DNA from: Cellulomonas chitinilytica
Lineage (GTDB): Bacteria > Actinomycetota > Actinomycetes > Actinomycetales > Cellulomonadaceae
Reading direction: 5' to 3'
DNA: 64,000 nt
NCBI RefSeq assembly: GCF_016862675.1
Contig: NZ_BONK01000011.1
Location: forward strand, 124,001 to 188,000
The notes beneath the pieces are model-generated. The model had not been told where the DNA came from. It did not search any database and saw nothing but the letters and a program-made list of their open reading frames with translations. Positions 1-9,401 of the stretch are shown here, piece after piece. A program made the position numbers and the translations under genes. The stretch's first letter is position 1; each line of letters opens with the position of its first letter.

Positions 1-1
1 C

Positions 2-688
2 GAGGTCCACGACGTCGACGGCCGGCCCCTCGAGATCGGCCTCGCGAACGGGGAGCTCCGGGTGGGCTACGCGTTCACGCTGAGCGGCTGGGAGGGGTTC
101 GTCGAGAAGTTCCTCAACTTCCGGGACAAGGACCGCGCCGACGTGCACATCGCCGTCCCGCGCCACGTCGCGGCCAAGCTCGGCACGGTCAGCGCCGAAG
201 GGCTTCTCGTGGGCATCGCCGAGGACTCGTCGGTCTCCACCGTGACCGGCTCGCTCGTGGTGGACGGCACGCGCGGCCGGCTCGCCGCGAAGACGGTGTC
301 CGGCGAGGTCGTCGTCCGTGACCACGCGGGCGACCTGCGCCTCAACTCGGTGTCGGGCGAGCTCGCCGCGTCCGGGCAGCTGACCCTCGTGCAGGCGAAC
401 ACCGTCTCGGGCTCGCTCACGCTCGACGTCACGGCCGGCACGTCGTCCGTGACCGCCTCGACGGTCTCCGGCGACGTCACCGTCCGGCTGCCCCAGGGGC
501 ACGGCGTGCAGGTCAAGGCGCAGTCCGTCTCGGGGCGCATCGTGATCGACGGCGAGGACTACAAGGGCTCCGGGCCGGGCCAGCGCAAGGTCGACCTCCG
601 CACCGGCGACGGGGCGTGCTTCGTGCAGGCCAGCACCGTGTCCGGGCATGTCACCGTGCTGCGCGGTGCGGGGACGGGGGTCGGCTGA
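2..688 (+). CDS. DUF4097-type beta-strand repeat protein, 5' end cut by window
   Basis: The reading frame is open from base 2, so the true start lies before the window. The protein is a run of short repeats of the type TVSGxL or VSGDV (for example around bases 290-500), each spaced about 18-20 residues. This is the pattern of DUF4097/DUF4098 proteins, which fold as a right-handed beta helix. No enzymatic residues are visible. The stop codon overlaps the start of the PadR gene (TGATG at 686-690), so the two are translationally coupled. In other actinobacteria DUF4097 genes often sit beside PadR regulators. The molecular function is unknown; an envelope-stress role is only an inference. Confidence 0.75.
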   Translation, partial: EVHDVDGRPLEIGLANGELRVGYAFTLSGWEGFVEKFLNFRDKDRADVHIAVPRHVAAKLGTVSAEGLLVGIAEDSSVSTVTGSLVVDGTRGRLAAKTVSGEVVVRDHAGDLRLNSVSGELAASGQLTLVQANTVSGSLTLDVTAGTSSVTASTVSGDVTVRLPQGHGVQVKAQSVSGRIVIDGEDYKGSGPGQRKVDLRTGDGACFVQASTVSGHVTVLRGAGTGVG

Positions 689-1299
689 TGATGGCTCCGG
701 TGTTCGCGCACGGTCAGCTCCGGCTGTACCTGCTGTCCCTGCTCGAGTCGGGGCCCAAGCACGGCTACGAGCTCATCACGGCGCTCTCCGACCGCTTCGG
801 CGGCACCTACCGCCCCAGCCCCGGCACGGTCTACCCCCGGCTCGCGAGGCTCGAGGAGGAGGGGCTGGTCCGCCGGGTCGACGAGGACCGCAAGAGCACG
901 TACTCGCTCACCGACGCCGGGCGTGCCGAGCTCGCCGCCCGCAGCGACGACCTCGCCCATCTCGAGGAGGGCATCGCCGAGACGGTCCGCGAGCGGGCCG
1001 AGGAGGTCCGTGCCGACGTCCGCGGGTCCATGCGCGGCCTGCGCGCCGACCTCGCCGCCGCCGCCCAGCAGGCCCGCGCCTCCGCGGTCCCGCACACCCC
1101 GACACCGTCGGACGACCCGCGGCTCGCGTCCCACCTGCGGACGGCCGACGCCGAGGCGATGATCCAGCGGTTCCGGGACGAGATCCGGGCCGACCTGCGA
1201 CGCGCCGACGCGCGCGGCGCCGTGGAGCAGCTGACGGTCGACACCCTGCGCACCGTGCTGGACACCGCCCTCACGGCGGTGCGCGCCACGCTGCGCTGA
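688..1299 (+). CDS. PadR family transcriptional regulator
   Basis: About 203 residues. The first 85 residues form the PadR winged helix: LYLLSLLESGPKHGYELI, then PSPGTVYPRLARLEEEGLV and a beta wing ending in KSTYSLTDAGR. The C-terminal half is rich in Ala and Arg with long helices, as expected for the dimerisation part, and is longer than in PadR-s1 proteins. The start at 688 is chosen because it overlaps the upstream stop (TGATG); a second ATG at 691 is also possible. PadR proteins usually repress their own operon in response to a ligand or to membrane stress, so it probably controls the upstream DUF4097 gene. Confidence 0.85.
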   Translation: MMAPVFAHGQLRLYLLSLLESGPKHGYELITALSDRFGGTYRPSPGTVYPRLARLEEEGLVRRVDEDRKSTYSLTDAGRAELAARSDDLAHLEEGIAETVRERAEEVRADVRGSMRGLRADLAAAAQQARASAVPHTPTPSDDPRLASHLRTADAEAMIQRFRDEIRADLRRADARGAVEQLTVDTLRTVLDTALTAVRATLR

Positions 1300-1387
1300 G
1301 GGTCACCATGCTTCCGTGGCGCTGGCGCAGGCTCCTCCTGCCGGGCGGCCCTGCGGGGTCGTCCGCCGGGCCGCTCGTGCTGAGCGG

Positions 1388-1987
1388 TCAGGCGCCGTCC
1401 TCGGGCAGCCCCAGCCAGGAGTGCCAACCCGTGTGCAGCACGAGCCAGGCCATCAGCCCGTACCCCGCCTGACCGGGCAGCACGCCGTTCCCGGCCGCCA
1501 GGTCGCCGAGCCACTGGTCGTGCGCCGCGAGCGGGCTGTACGTGTCGACGAACGGCACGCGGCGACGGTTCGCGACGTCGGCGAACGCCGCCGACAGGTC
1601 GGCGAGCTTGTCCGCCTCGGCCGTGCTGCCCGGCGGCGGCCCCACGACGAACGCGGGGATCCGCCGCTGCTCGGCGACGTCGAGGATGTTCGCGAGGTTG
1701 AGCCTGCTGCGGGCCAGCGACAGGCCGGCGGCGACGTCGGCCCGGCCGAGCGCCACGACGAGCCGGTTGTCCGCCTCGGGGGAGAGGCGGCGGGCGACCT
1801 CGTCCTCCCAGCGGGCGCCGAGGCCGGTGCTCGTCTCGCCGGGGACGGCGAGCGTCAGCACCGTCAGGGGGTCGGGTGTCGGTGTGCGCGCCGACACGCG
1901 ACCCACCCAGCCCAGACCCTTCGGGTCGCCGACACCGGCGGCCAGCTCGTCGCCGACCACCGCGAGCCGCAGCGGCAGCTCACCCAC
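1388..1987 (-). CDS. SGNH/GDSL-like hydrolase family protein
   Basis: About 199 residues. The N-terminus LRLAVVGDELAAGVGDPKGLGWVGRVSA matches block I of SGNH hydrolases, but the usual catalytic Ser of GDS is replaced by Glu (GDE). Later blocks are also loosened: LVVALGRADVAAG stands where GxND would be, and the expected C-terminal DxxH is not clear. It may therefore be a degenerate or non-catalytic member. The GTG at 1987 is chosen because AGGAG lies 8 bases upstream; other GTGs at 1993 and 1996 are in frame. It is transcribed away from the AraC gene and has no operon partner. Confidence 0.6.
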   Translation of the reverse strand: MGELPLRLAVVGDELAAGVGDPKGLGWVGRVSARTPTPDPLTVLTLAVPGETSTGLGARWEDEVARRLSPEADNRLVVALGRADVAAGLSLARSRLNLANILDVAEQRRIPAFVVGPPPGSTAEADKLADLSAAFADVANRRRVPFVDTYSPLAAHDQWLGDLAAGNGVLPGQAGYGLMAWLVLHTGWHSWLGLPEDGA

Positions 1988-2198
1988 GTGCACCACTCCT
2001 CGCCGTCTGCCCCTGCCCGGGCCCGGTCGGGGCCCGCGGACAAGTGTCGCAGTGCGAGGCGCGAGGCGTCGGCTCATCTCCGGGCCTGTCACGCTTTCGA
2101 GGTCCGGGCGAGCGGGAGCCGGACGAGCAACTGCGTGGCAGGCGCCGGGTGGGTCGGGTTGTGTGGCGCGGTTCAGCGCGCGAGGTGGGCTGCGCGGC

Positions 2199-2369
2199 TC
2201 AGGCGGCGCGGTACGGGTGGCTCGGGAGGTCCGTCGCGAGGTCGGACCAGTCGTCGTGCGAACGCGGTGCGCGGCGCTGACCGAGCCCGTCACGCCGGAC
2301 GGCCGAGACGAGGCGAGCGACCATCCAGGCCGCGAGGACAAGGCCGAGAACAATCCAGAAGGTCGTCAT
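2199..2369 (-). CDS. Small single-span membrane protein, unknown function
   Basis: A 56-residue ORF that starts with a hydrophobic segment (TFWIVLGLVLAAWMVARLVSAV) followed by a basic, polar tail rich in Arg, Asp and Ser. This is one predicted transmembrane helix with the tail inside the cell. A GGAGAAG sequence lies about 10 bases upstream of the ATG. It is divergent from the AraC-type gene and shares a 93-bp promoter region with it that contains repeated TGGCAGAA boxes, so the two may be co-regulated. I do not recognise a family. Confidence 0.5.
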   Translation of the reverse strand: MTTFWIVLGLVLAAWMVARLVSAVRRDGLGQRRAPRSHDDWSDLATDLPSHPYRAA

Positions 2370-2441
2370 GGCAGAAAGTCTTCTCCCGTCGACTCCCTGC
2401 CACGAGTGGCAGAACTGACGGCGACCGTTGATCTTCTGCCA
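2369..2441. promoter_or_regulatory. Repeated TGGCAGAA boxes between divergent genes
   Basis: TGGCAGAA occurs at 2369-2376 and 2407-2414, and its reverse complement TTCTGCCA at 2434-2441. Three copies in 73 bp between divergently transcribed genes suggest binding sites for the AraC-type regulator encoded just downstream, since AraC proteins usually bind tandem half-sites. The first copy overlaps the ATG of the small membrane protein gene. Confidence 0.45.
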
Positions 2442-2462
2442 ATCCGCACGGATACTGACGAG

Positions 2463-3422
2463 ATGCTCCGCTCCGTCGCCGCGATCGCGCTCCCCAACAC
2501 CGCACCGTTCGAGCTCGGCGTCCTGTGCGAGGTCTTCGGCATCGACCGCACGGACACGGGGGGCCCGTCGTTCGACTTCACGGTGTGCGGCATCGAACCC
2601 GGTGTCGTGCCCACCAAGACCGGGTTCTCGCTCGTCGTCGAGCACGGCCTCGAGGCCACCCGGGACGTCGACCTCGTCGCCATGCCCGCCTACGGCGACA
2701 CCGGCCCGGTGCCCGAGGTCGTCCTGGACGCCCTGCGCGACGCGCACGCCCGCGGTGCGTGGGTCCTGAGCATCTGCTCCGGGTCGTTCGCGCTGGGACA
2801 GGCCGGGCTGCTCGACGACCGGCGCTGCACGACCCACTGGATGTACACCGACGAGCTCGCCCGCCGCGTCCCCGCCGCCCGGGTCGACCCCGCCGTCCTC
2901 TACGTCGAGGACGACCGGATCATCACCAGCGCGGGCACCGCCGCCGGCATCGACGCGTGCCTCCACCTCGTCCGACGCGAGCTCGGCGCCGCCGCCGCGT
3001 CCGCCGTCGCGCGCCGCATGGTCGTGCCCCCGCACCGCGACGGCGGGCAGGCCCAGTACGTCGACACGCCGCTGCCCTGCGACGCGGACACCCTCGCGCC
3101 TCTGCTCGGCTGGATGGTCGAGCACCTCGACGAGGACCTGTCCGTCCCGGACCTCGCCGCCCGCGTGCTCGTCTCGGAGCGCACCTTCGCCCGCCGGTTT
3201 CGCGCCGAGACCGGCACCACCCCGGCCGCGTGGATCACCCGGCAGCGGCTCGTGCGCGCGCAGGAGCTGCTCGAGCAGAGCGACGTCGGGATCGAGGAGG
3301 TCGCCCGCCTGTGCGGGTTCGGGACCGCCGCCGTGCTGCGTCACCACTTCGCGCGCTCGCTCGGCACGAGCCCGCAGGCGTACCGGCGCACGTTCGCACC
3401 GGCCCCGGTGCCCGTCGGCTGA
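2463..3422 (+). CDS. AraC-family regulator with DJ-1/PfpI-like (GATase1) sensor domain
   Basis: 319 residues. Residues 5-175 form a class I glutamine-amidotransferase-like domain, with the nucleophile-elbow motif SICSGSFAL (Cys105) and the later THW motif near 124-126. Residues 215-312 are a double helix-turn-helix AraC domain (LSVPDLAARVLVSERTFARRF and IEEVARLCGFGTAAVLRHHF). This architecture is that of FtrA/GlxA-type regulators. The target is not evident because neighbours are a small membrane protein and convergent kgd. The three TGGCAGAA boxes upstream may be autoregulatory. Right after the stop, the last ~20 bases of the gene are repeated imperfectly twice (3423-3485). Confidence 0.85.
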   Translation: MLRSVAAIALPNTAPFELGVLCEVFGIDRTDTGGPSFDFTVCGIEPGVVPTKTGFSLVVEHGLEATRDVDLVAMPAYGDTGPVPEVVLDALRDAHARGAWVLSICSGSFALGQAGLLDDRRCTTHWMYTDELARRVPAARVDPAVLYVEDDRIITSAGTAAGIDACLHLVRRELGAAAASAVARRMVVPPHRDGGQAQYVDTPLPCDADTLAPLLGWMVEHLDEDLSVPDLAARVLVSERTFARRFRAETGTTPAAWITRQRLVRAQELLEQSDVGIEEVARLCGFGTAAVLRHHFARSLGTSPQAYRRTFAPAPVPVG

Positions 3423-3486
3423 GTGACGTGCCTGTCGGCTGAGCGACGGTGCTGTCTGACGTGACGGCGCCTGTCAGCTGAGACGG

Positions 3487-3523
3487 CCGAGGCCCGCACC
3501 CCGGGACGGAGTGCGGGCCTCGG
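3487..3523. terminator. Bidirectional terminator between AraC gene and kgd
   Basis: A perfect 13-bp stem (arms 3487-3499 and 3511-3523) with an 11-base loop lies between the convergent AraC-type gene and kgd. There is no long T tract, as is common in actinobacteria. Confidence 0.65.
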
Positions 3524-3533
3524 TGCGTCGACG

Positions 3534-6500
3534 TCAGCGGGCGAAGGCCTGCGTGACGAGATCGGCCTGCTGGGCCTGGTGCTTCTTGGCCGACCCGGCG
3601 GCGGGCGACGCCGACTCCGGGCGGGACACCACGTGCAGCGTCCGGCCGAGCACCTGCGGCAGGTGCATCGACAGGAACGTCCACGGGCCCTGGTTGCGGG
3701 GCTCGTCCTGCACCCACACGAGCTCGGCACCGTCGAACGGCGCGAGCGCCGCCTTCAGGCCGTCCTCGTCGAGCGGGTACAGCTGCTCGAGCCGGACGAT
3801 CGCCGTCTGCTCGTCGCCCGACCGCACGCGCTCCGCGAGCAGGTCCCAGTAGACCTTGCCGGAGCACAGCAGCACGCGGGTGACCTGGCCGGCCTTGGCG
3901 GCGGCGAGGTCGTCGGGGATGACCGGGCGGAACGTGCCCGACGTGAAGTCCTCGACGGCCGAGGCGCCGGCCTTCAGGCGGAGCATCGACTTCGGCGTGA
4001 ACACCACGAGCGGCTTGCGCGGGCGGTTGTACGCCTGACGACGCAGCAGGTGGAAGTGCGACGCGGGCGTCGACGGCTGCGCGATGACCATGTTCTCCTC
4101 GGCGGCCATCTGCAGGAACCGCTCGATGCGCGCCGACGAGTGGTCCGGTCCCTGGCCCTCGTAGCCGTGCGGCAGCAGCATGACGACCGACGAGCGCTGG
4201 CCCCACTTCTGCTCGGCGGAGGAGATGAACTCGTCGATGACCGTCTGGGCGCCGTTCACGAAGTCGCCGAACTGCGCCTCCCACAGCACGAGGGCGTCGG
4301 GTCGCTCGACGGAGTAGCCGTACTCGAAGCCGAGGCACGCGTACTCGGACAGCGACGAGTCGTACACCCAGAACTTCGCCTGGTCGGCCGACAGGTACAG
4401 CAGAGGCGTCCACTCGGCGCCCGTCTCCCGGTCGTGCATGACCGCGTGCCGCTGCACGAAGGTGCCGCGCCGCGAGTCCTGACCGGCGAGCCGCACCGGG
4501 GTGCCCTCGGCGAGCAGCGAGCCGAACGCGAGCACCTCGCCGTAGCCCCAGTCGATCCCGCCCTCGCGCGACATCTGCTCGCGCTTCTGGAGCACCTGCT
4601 GCAGCTTCGGGTGCACCGTGAAGCCCTCGGGCGGCCGCACGTGCGCGCGGCCGATCCGCTCGAGCATCGACGCGTCGACGGCGGTCTTCCAGCCGACCAT
4701 CACGCCGGCGTCCTCGAGCTGCGACTCCGGGCGCTCCAGGCCGGCGACGGCCTCGGCCTCGGCGGGCGGCGGCGTCCAGCCGTCCTCGCGCGTCTCGGTG
4801 AACACCCGCTCGAGCTGCTGCTGGTAGTCCTGCAGCGCCTGCTCGGCCTCGGTGATCGTGATGTCACCGCGGGCGACGAGCGTCTCGGTGTAGAGCTTGC
4901 GGACCGAGCGCTTCGCCTCGATGAGGTTGTACATGAGCGGCTGGGTCATCGACGGGTCGTCGCCCTCGTTGTGACCGCGGCGGCGGTAGCAGAGCATGTC
5001 GATGACGACGTCGCGGTCGAACTGCTCGCGGTACTCGAACGCGAGCTCCGCGACGCGCACGCATGCCTCGGGGTCGTCGCCGTTCACGTGGAAGACGGGG
5101 ACCTGCAGGCCCTTGACCACGTCGGTCGCGTACTGCGACGAGCGCGAGGACGACGGGCCCGTCGTGAAGCCGACCTGGTTGTTGATGATGACGTGCACCG
5201 TGCCGCCGGTGCGGTACCCGCGCAGCTGCGCCAGGTTCAGCGTCTCGAACACCACGCCCTGGCCCGCGAACGCCGCGTCGCCGTGGATGAGGATCGGGAG
5301 CACCGAGAAGCCGTCGCCGCCGAGGTCGATGCGGTCCTGCTTGGCGCGCACGACGCCCTCGAGGACCGGGTCGACGGCCTCGAGGTGCGACGGGTTCGCC
5401 GCGAGGTACACCGACGTCGTGGCGCCCGACTCCGACGTGAAGGTGCCCTCGGTGCCGAGGTGGTACTTCACGTCGCCCGAGCCCTGCACGGACTTCGGGT
5501 CCTGGTTGCCCTCGAACTCGCTGAAGATCTGCGCGTACGACTTGCCGGCGATGTTCGCGAGCACGTTGAGCCGCCCGCGGTGGGCCATGCCGATGCCGAC
5601 CTCGTCGAGGCCCGCGTCGGCGGCCTTCGACAGGATCGCGTCGAGGATCGCGATGACGGACTCGCCGCCCTCGAGCGAGAACCGCTTCTGCCCGACGTAC
5701 TTGGTCTGCAGGAACGTCTCGAACGCCTCGGCGGCGTTGAGGCGGCGCAGGATGCGCAGCTGGTCCTCGCGGGGCGTGCGGGCGTAGCCCGACTCGAGCC
5801 GCTCCTGGAGCCAGCGGCGCTGGCGCGGGTCCTGCAGGTGCATGTACTCGATGCCGATGGTGCGGCAGTACGAGTCGCGCAGCAGGCCGAGGACGTCGCG
5901 GAGCTTCGCGCGGGGCTTGCCGGTGAAGCCGCCCGTCGGGAACGTCCGGTCCAGGTCCCACAGCGTCAGGCCGTGGTTCTGGATGTCCAGGTCGGGGTGC
6001 TTGCGCTGGCGGTAGGCCAGCGGGTCGGTGTCCGCCATGAGGTGGCCGCGCGAGCGGTACGAGTGGATGAGCTCGCCGATCCGCGCCGGCTTGATGGCCT
6101 CGGCGTCGGGGTCCGTCGAGGAGTCGCGCACCCAGCGCACGGGCTCGTAGGGCACGCGCAGCGCGGCGAACACGCGGTCGTAGAAGCCGTCCTCGCCGAG
6201 CAGCTTGACCGACAGGATCCGCAGGAAGTCGCCCGACTGGGCGCCCTGGATGATCCGGTGGTCGTACGTCGAGGTCAGCGTGAGGACCTTCGACACGCCC
6301 ATGAGGTTGAGGCGGTCCTCGGACGTGCCCGCGAACTCGGCGGGGTAGTCCATGGCGCCGACGCCGATGATCGTGCCCTGCCCCTGCATGAGGCGCGGCA
6401 CCGAGTGCACCGTGCCGATGGTGCCGGGGTTGGTGAGCGAGATCGTGGTGCCGGCGAAGTCGTCGACCGTGAGCTTGCCGCCGCGCGCGCGCCGCACGAC

Positions 6501-7307
6501 GTCCTCGTACGCCGTCCAGAACTGCGCGAAGTCCAGCGTGTCGGCCTTCTTGATCGACGGCACGAGCAGCTGGCGGGTGCCGTCGGGCTTGGCCAGGTCG
6601 ATCGCGATGCCGACGTTGACGTGCGCGGGCTGGTTCACGCCCGGCTTGCCGTCGACGAGCGTGTACGAGGCGTTCATCGCCGGCATCTCGGCCAGGGCCT
6701 CGACGAGCGCGAACCCGATGAGGTGCGTGAACGAGATCTTGCCGCCGCGGCCGCGCGAGAGGTGGTTGTTCACCACGATGCGGTTGTCGACCATGAGCTT
6801 GGCCGGGATCGCGCGGACCGACGTCGCGGTCGGGACCTCGAGCGAGGCCTCCATGTTGGTGACGACCCGGGCGGCGGGGCCGCGCAGCTTCTGGACGTCG
6901 TCCTCGGCCTCGGGCTCGTCCGGGCGGGTGGGGCGCTGGGCGACCTCCGCGTAGGGCGCCGTGGCGGGCTGGGCGGTCGCGATCGGCGACGTGATGGCCG
7001 GCGGCTCGACGAACGTCGAGGGTCGGACGGGCGTCGCGACCGGGGCGGCGGCAGGAGCGGGTGGCGCCGCGGGCGGGGCGGCGGCCGGGGCCGGTGCGCT
7101 CCCGTTCGTGGCGGCCGGGGCGGGGGATCCGTCCGTGGCGGTCTCGTCGGGCTTGTAGCCCTCGAAGAAGTCCCACCACGCCGGGTCGACCGTGTTCCGG
7201 TCCTGGAGGTACTGCTGGTAGAGCTCGTCCACAAGCCATTCGTTCGCGCCGAAATCGGCACGCACCGAGTCAGGCTCCGCCTTCTGGGTCACGCTGGGAT
7301 CGCCCAC
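3534..7307 (-). CDS. kgd: Multifunctional 2-oxoglutarate dehydrogenase/decarboxylase (E1o with fused E2 catalytic domain)
   Basis: 1257 residues, the size of the actinobacterial Kgd/OdhA fusion. The N-terminal ~50 residues ([16 protein letters not shown]) are the E1o N-terminal segment. An Ala/Pro-rich linker follows, then an E2-type acyltransferase domain with the catalytic TSTYDHRII motif near residue 345. From about 400 on it is the thiamine-diphosphate E1 dehydrogenase ([43 protein letters not shown]). It has no lipoyl domain and must work with an external lipoyl E2 in the mixed PDH/ODH complex of this group. The TCA-cycle reaction is oxidation of 2-oxoglutarate to succinyl-CoA. In relatives it is inhibited by the FHA protein GarA/OdhI. 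The gene stands alone. Confidence 0.97.
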   Translation of the reverse strand: MGDPSVTQKAEPDSVRADFGANEWLVDELYQQYLQDRNTVDPAWWDFFEGYKPDETATDGSPAPAATNGSAPAPAAAPPAAPPAPAAAPVATPVRPSTFVEPPAITSPIATAQPATAPYAEVAQRPTRPDEPEAEDDVQKLRGPAARVVTNMEASLEVPTATSVRAIPAKLMVDNRIVVNNHLSRGRGGKISFTHLIGFALVEALAEMPAMNASYTLVDGKPGVNQPAHVNVGIAIDLAKPDGTRQLLVPSIKKADTLDFAQFWTAYEDVVRRARGGKLTVDDFAGTTISLTNPGTIGTVHSVPRLMQGQGTIIGVGAMDYPAEFAGTSEDRLNLMGVSKVLTLTSTYDHRIIQGAQSGDFLRILSVKLLGEDGFYDRVFAALRVPYEPVRWVRDSSTDPDAEAIKPARIGELIHSYRSRGHLMADTDPLAYRQRKHPDLDIQNHGLTLWDLDRTFPTGGFTGKPRAKLRDVLGLLRDSYCRTIGIEYMHLQDPRQRRWLQERLESGYARTPREDQLRILRRLNAAEAFETFLQTKYVGQKRFSLEGGESVIAILDAILSKAADAGLDEVGIGMAHRGRLNVLANIAGKSYAQIFSEFEGNQDPKSVQGSGDVKYHLGTEGTFTSESGATTSVYLAANPSHLEAVDPVLEGVVRAKQDRIDLGGDGFSVLPILIHGDAAFAGQGVVFETLNLAQLRGYRTGGTVHVIINNQVGFTTGPSSSRSSQYATDVVKGLQVPVFHVNGDDPEACVRVAELAFEYREQFDRDVVIDMLCYRRRGHNEGDDPSMTQPLMYNLIEAKRSVRKLYTETLVARGDITITEAEQALQDYQQQLERVFTETREDGWTPPPAEAEAVAGLERPESQLEDAGVMVGWKTAVDASMLERIGRAHVRPPEGFTVHPKLQQVLQKREQMSREGGIDWGYGEVLAFGSLLAEGTPVRLAGQDSRRGTFVQRHAVMHDRETGAEWTPLLYLSADQAKFWVYDSSLSEYACLGFEYGYSVERPDALVLWEAQFGDFVNGAQTVIDEFISSAEQKWGQRSSVVMLLPHGYEGQGPDHSSARIERFLQMAAEENMVIAQPSTPASHFHLLRRQAYNRPRKPLVVFTPKSMLRLKAGASAVEDFTSGTFRPVIPDDLAAAKAGQVTRVLLCSGKVYWDLLAERVRSGDEQTAIVRLEQLYPLDEDGLKAALAPFDGAELVWVQDEPRNQGPWTFLSMHLPQVLGRTLHVVSRPESASPAAGSAKKHQAQQADLVTQAFAR

Positions 7308-7577
7308 TTCCGCCTGCGGTTCGTGACCGCGTCGTCGCCGGATCTGTTGATGACAACACTACGACGTGGGAAGGGTCGGACCCGTTCACGGGACGGCCGG
7401 CACCGGGTGTTCTCACGACGGTTTCACCTGGTCGGCACACCAGGGTCAACGATGGGCAACGGGGGCCCACGCGCGACCTCAAGGCAGGGTGCGCCACGTG
7501 TCGGGCGAGGTCATGCCTCGACCGGCCCGTTTCATCCTCCGAGAGGGCCAGATCTCACCTGGTGGTACGAGCGAGGG

Positions 7578-8393
7578 TCACGTGACGTCCTGGCGTACGC
7601 GGGTGAACCGCCCGACCACCGCGAACAGGGCGCCGTACCCCAGCAGCACCAGCAGGCCCTGCCACCAGGGCAGGAGCTCGCCGAGCCCGGACTCCGAGTA
7701 GAAGCTGCCGCCCGACACCGCCTCGCCCGCTGCGCCCGGCAGGTACGACGCGACACCCGTGCCCCACGACGTGAGCGACAGCGTGAAGCGCAGCACGGGC
7801 TCGACGAACTGCGTGAACGCCAGGACGACGACCACCACGGCCACCTGGTTCGTGAGGACCGTGCCGAGCGCGACGCCGACGAAGGCCCACAGCGCGAGCG
7901 CGACGGCGGACAGCGCCAGCGTGCGCCACGTCGACGCGGCGTCGAGGAACGTGGGGTGCCCGAGCAGGCTCAGCACGGTCGCGCCCGCGCCCGCCGCGGC
8001 GGCGGTGCCGGCCACGCCGAACACCAGCCCCAGCCCGGCGCCGGACACGAGCTTCGCGACCAGCACGACGGTGCGCCGCGGCTCCGCGAGGAACGTCGGC
8101 GTGAGGGTCTGGTGGCGCAGCTCGGCCGGGTACGTCAGGGCGCCGACGACCAGCGGGAACACGTACCCGAACGTCACCGCGATCGTGTAGACGGACCGCG
8201 TCACGGCCTCGGGGGTCAGGACGAGGTCGTCGCCCCCGCCCTGGCCGGTGCTCGACATGCCGCCGCCCTCGGAGACGCCCCAGGCCAGCAGGGCGGCGAG
8301 GAACGCCATGTACGCGACCATCGCGAGCAGCAGGATCCACCACAGCCGGGTGGTGACGAGCTTGCGGTACTCGGTGACGAGCGCGGCGCGCAT
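7578..8393 (-). CDS. ABC-2 type transporter permease
   Basis: 271 residues with six predicted hydrophobic segments (for example LWWILLLAMVAYMAFLAALLAW near residue 17, then segments near 70, 115, 145, 175 and 240). The LRHQTLTPTFLAEPRR loop after the second span is typical of ABC-2 permeases of the NatB/bacitracin-resistance kind. Its ATG shares one base with the stop of the ATPase gene (TGATG), so the pair is co-translated. With the upstream sensor kinase and response regulator it forms a likely four-gene unit for export of, or protection from, a hydrophobic or peptide compound. The substrate is unknown. Confidence 0.85.
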   Translation of the reverse strand: MRAALVTEYRKLVTTRLWWILLLAMVAYMAFLAALLAWGVSEGGGMSSTGQGGGDDLVLTPEAVTRSVYTIAVTFGYVFPLVVGALTYPAELRHQTLTPTFLAEPRRTVVLVAKLVSGAGLGLVFGVAGTAAAAGAGATVLSLLGHPTFLDAASTWRTLALSAVALALWAFVGVALGTVLTNQVAVVVVVLAFTQFVEPVLRFTLSLTSWGTGVASYLPGAAGEAVSGGSFYSESGLGELLPWWQGLLVLLGYGALFAVVGRFTRVRQDVT

Positions 8394-9367
8394 CAGGCGG
8401 CCGTCCCGTCCGTCGTGCCCGCACCCGGCTCCGGGGTCAGATCAGGGCCGGCCGTCGCCGACCGGTCCGCGACGAGCTCGAGGAACAGCCCCTCGAGCCC
8501 CGCGTCCCGGCCGGTCAGCTCGTGCAGCTCGACGCCTGCGGCGAACGCGGCCGCCCCAACGGTGGCCGTCGTGACGTCGACCAGCTCCGCGACCCCCGGC
8601 TCGTCGGAGCCGGCACGGGCCCAGCCGGCGCGTGCGACGAGGGCTGCCAGACCCGCGCCGTCGGGCGAGACGACGCGCACGCGCGGGCGGGCGAGCCCGG
8701 CCAGGTCGCCGAGCGACGAGGCGTGCACGAGGCGGCCGCGGGCGATGATGACGACGTCGTCGACCGTCTGCTCGACCTCGGACAGGACGTGGCTCGAGAC
8801 GAGGACCGTGCGTCCTTCTGCGGCCAGGGTCCGCAGGAGCACGCGCAGCCAGCGGATGCCCTCCGGGTCGAGGCCGTTCGCGGGCTCGTCGAGCAACAGC
8901 ACGGGCGGGTCGCCCAGCAGGGTGGTCGCGAGCCCGAGGCGCTGCCGCATGCCGAGCGAGAAGCCGCCGACCCGGCGGTCGGCCACGGCCTCGAGCCCCA
9001 CCAGACGGAGCACGTCGGACGCCCGCGAGTCGGGGACGCCGACCTGCGGGGCGTACACGCGCAGGTGGTCGAGCGCGGTCCGTCCGGGGTGGAAGCTCGC
9101 CGCCTCCAGCGCCGCGCCGACCGTCCGTCCGGGGCGGTCGAGCTCGGTGTACGTGCGGCCGCCGATCGTGGCCGTGCCCGACGTGGGTCGCACGAGGCCC
9201 AGGAGCATCCGCAGGGTGGTCGTCTTGCCGGCGCCGTTCGGGCCGAGGAAGCCGGTGACCCGGCCCGGGCCGACCTCGAACGACAGGTCGTCGACGGCGC
9301 GCACGGCACCGAACGACTTCGACAGGCGGGCCACGCGGATCGTGCGGTCGTCCGTGCTCGGTGGCAT
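8393..9367 (-). CDS. ABC transporter ATP-binding protein
   Basis: About 324 residues. Walker A is GPNGAGKTT, the signature is FSLGMRQRLGLA (a degenerate LSGGQ, common in this subfamily) and Walker B is PVLLLDEPANGLDP. A C-terminal extension of about 100 residues follows, as in antibiotic-resistance and Nod-factor-type exporters of the ABC-2 family. The ATG at 9367 follows GGTGGCGGG and is preferred over the in-frame GTG at 9376. The gene begins only 27 bp after the histidine kinase stop and is coupled to the permease downstream. Confidence 0.92.
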   Translation of the reverse strand: MPPSTDDRTIRVARLSKSFGAVRAVDDLSFEVGPGRVTGFLGPNGAGKTTTLRMLLGLVRPTSGTATIGGRTYTELDRPGRTVGAALEAASFHPGRTALDHLRVYAPQVGVPDSRASDVLRLVGLEAVADRRVGGFSLGMRQRLGLATTLLGDPPVLLLDEPANGLDPEGIRWLRVLLRTLAAEGRTVLVSSHVLSEVEQTVDDVVIIARGRLVHASSLGDLAGLARPRVRVVSPDGAGLAALVARAGWARAGSDEPGVAELVDVTTATVGAAAFAAGVELHELTGRDAGLEGLFLELVADRSATAGPDLTPEPGAGTTDGTAA

Positions 9368-9382
9368 GCCCGCCACCGTACT

Positions 9383-9401
9383 GTTCTAATCGAGTTAGAA
9401 C
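9383..9401. promoter_or_regulatory. Dyad operator GTTCTAA-N5-TTAGAAC
   Basis: A perfect 7-bp inverted repeat (9383-9389 and 9395-9401) with a 5-base spacer sits 15 bp upstream of the ABC ATPase ATG. Its left part, on the minus strand, includes the TAA stop of the histidine kinase gene. The A/T-rich arms stand out in this GC-rich region. It resembles an operator for a dimeric repressor, and would let the ABC pair be transcribed separately from the two-component genes. The cognate regulator is not known. Confidence 0.55.

Noticed and set aside
3579..9389. Very long plus-strand ORF (over 1900 codons) opposite kgd and the ABC genes
   Set aside because: It is the mirror of GC-rich codons on the minus strand. 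The product is a low-complexity Arg/Val/Leu/Asp string without domains, while the minus strand encodes clear enzymes.
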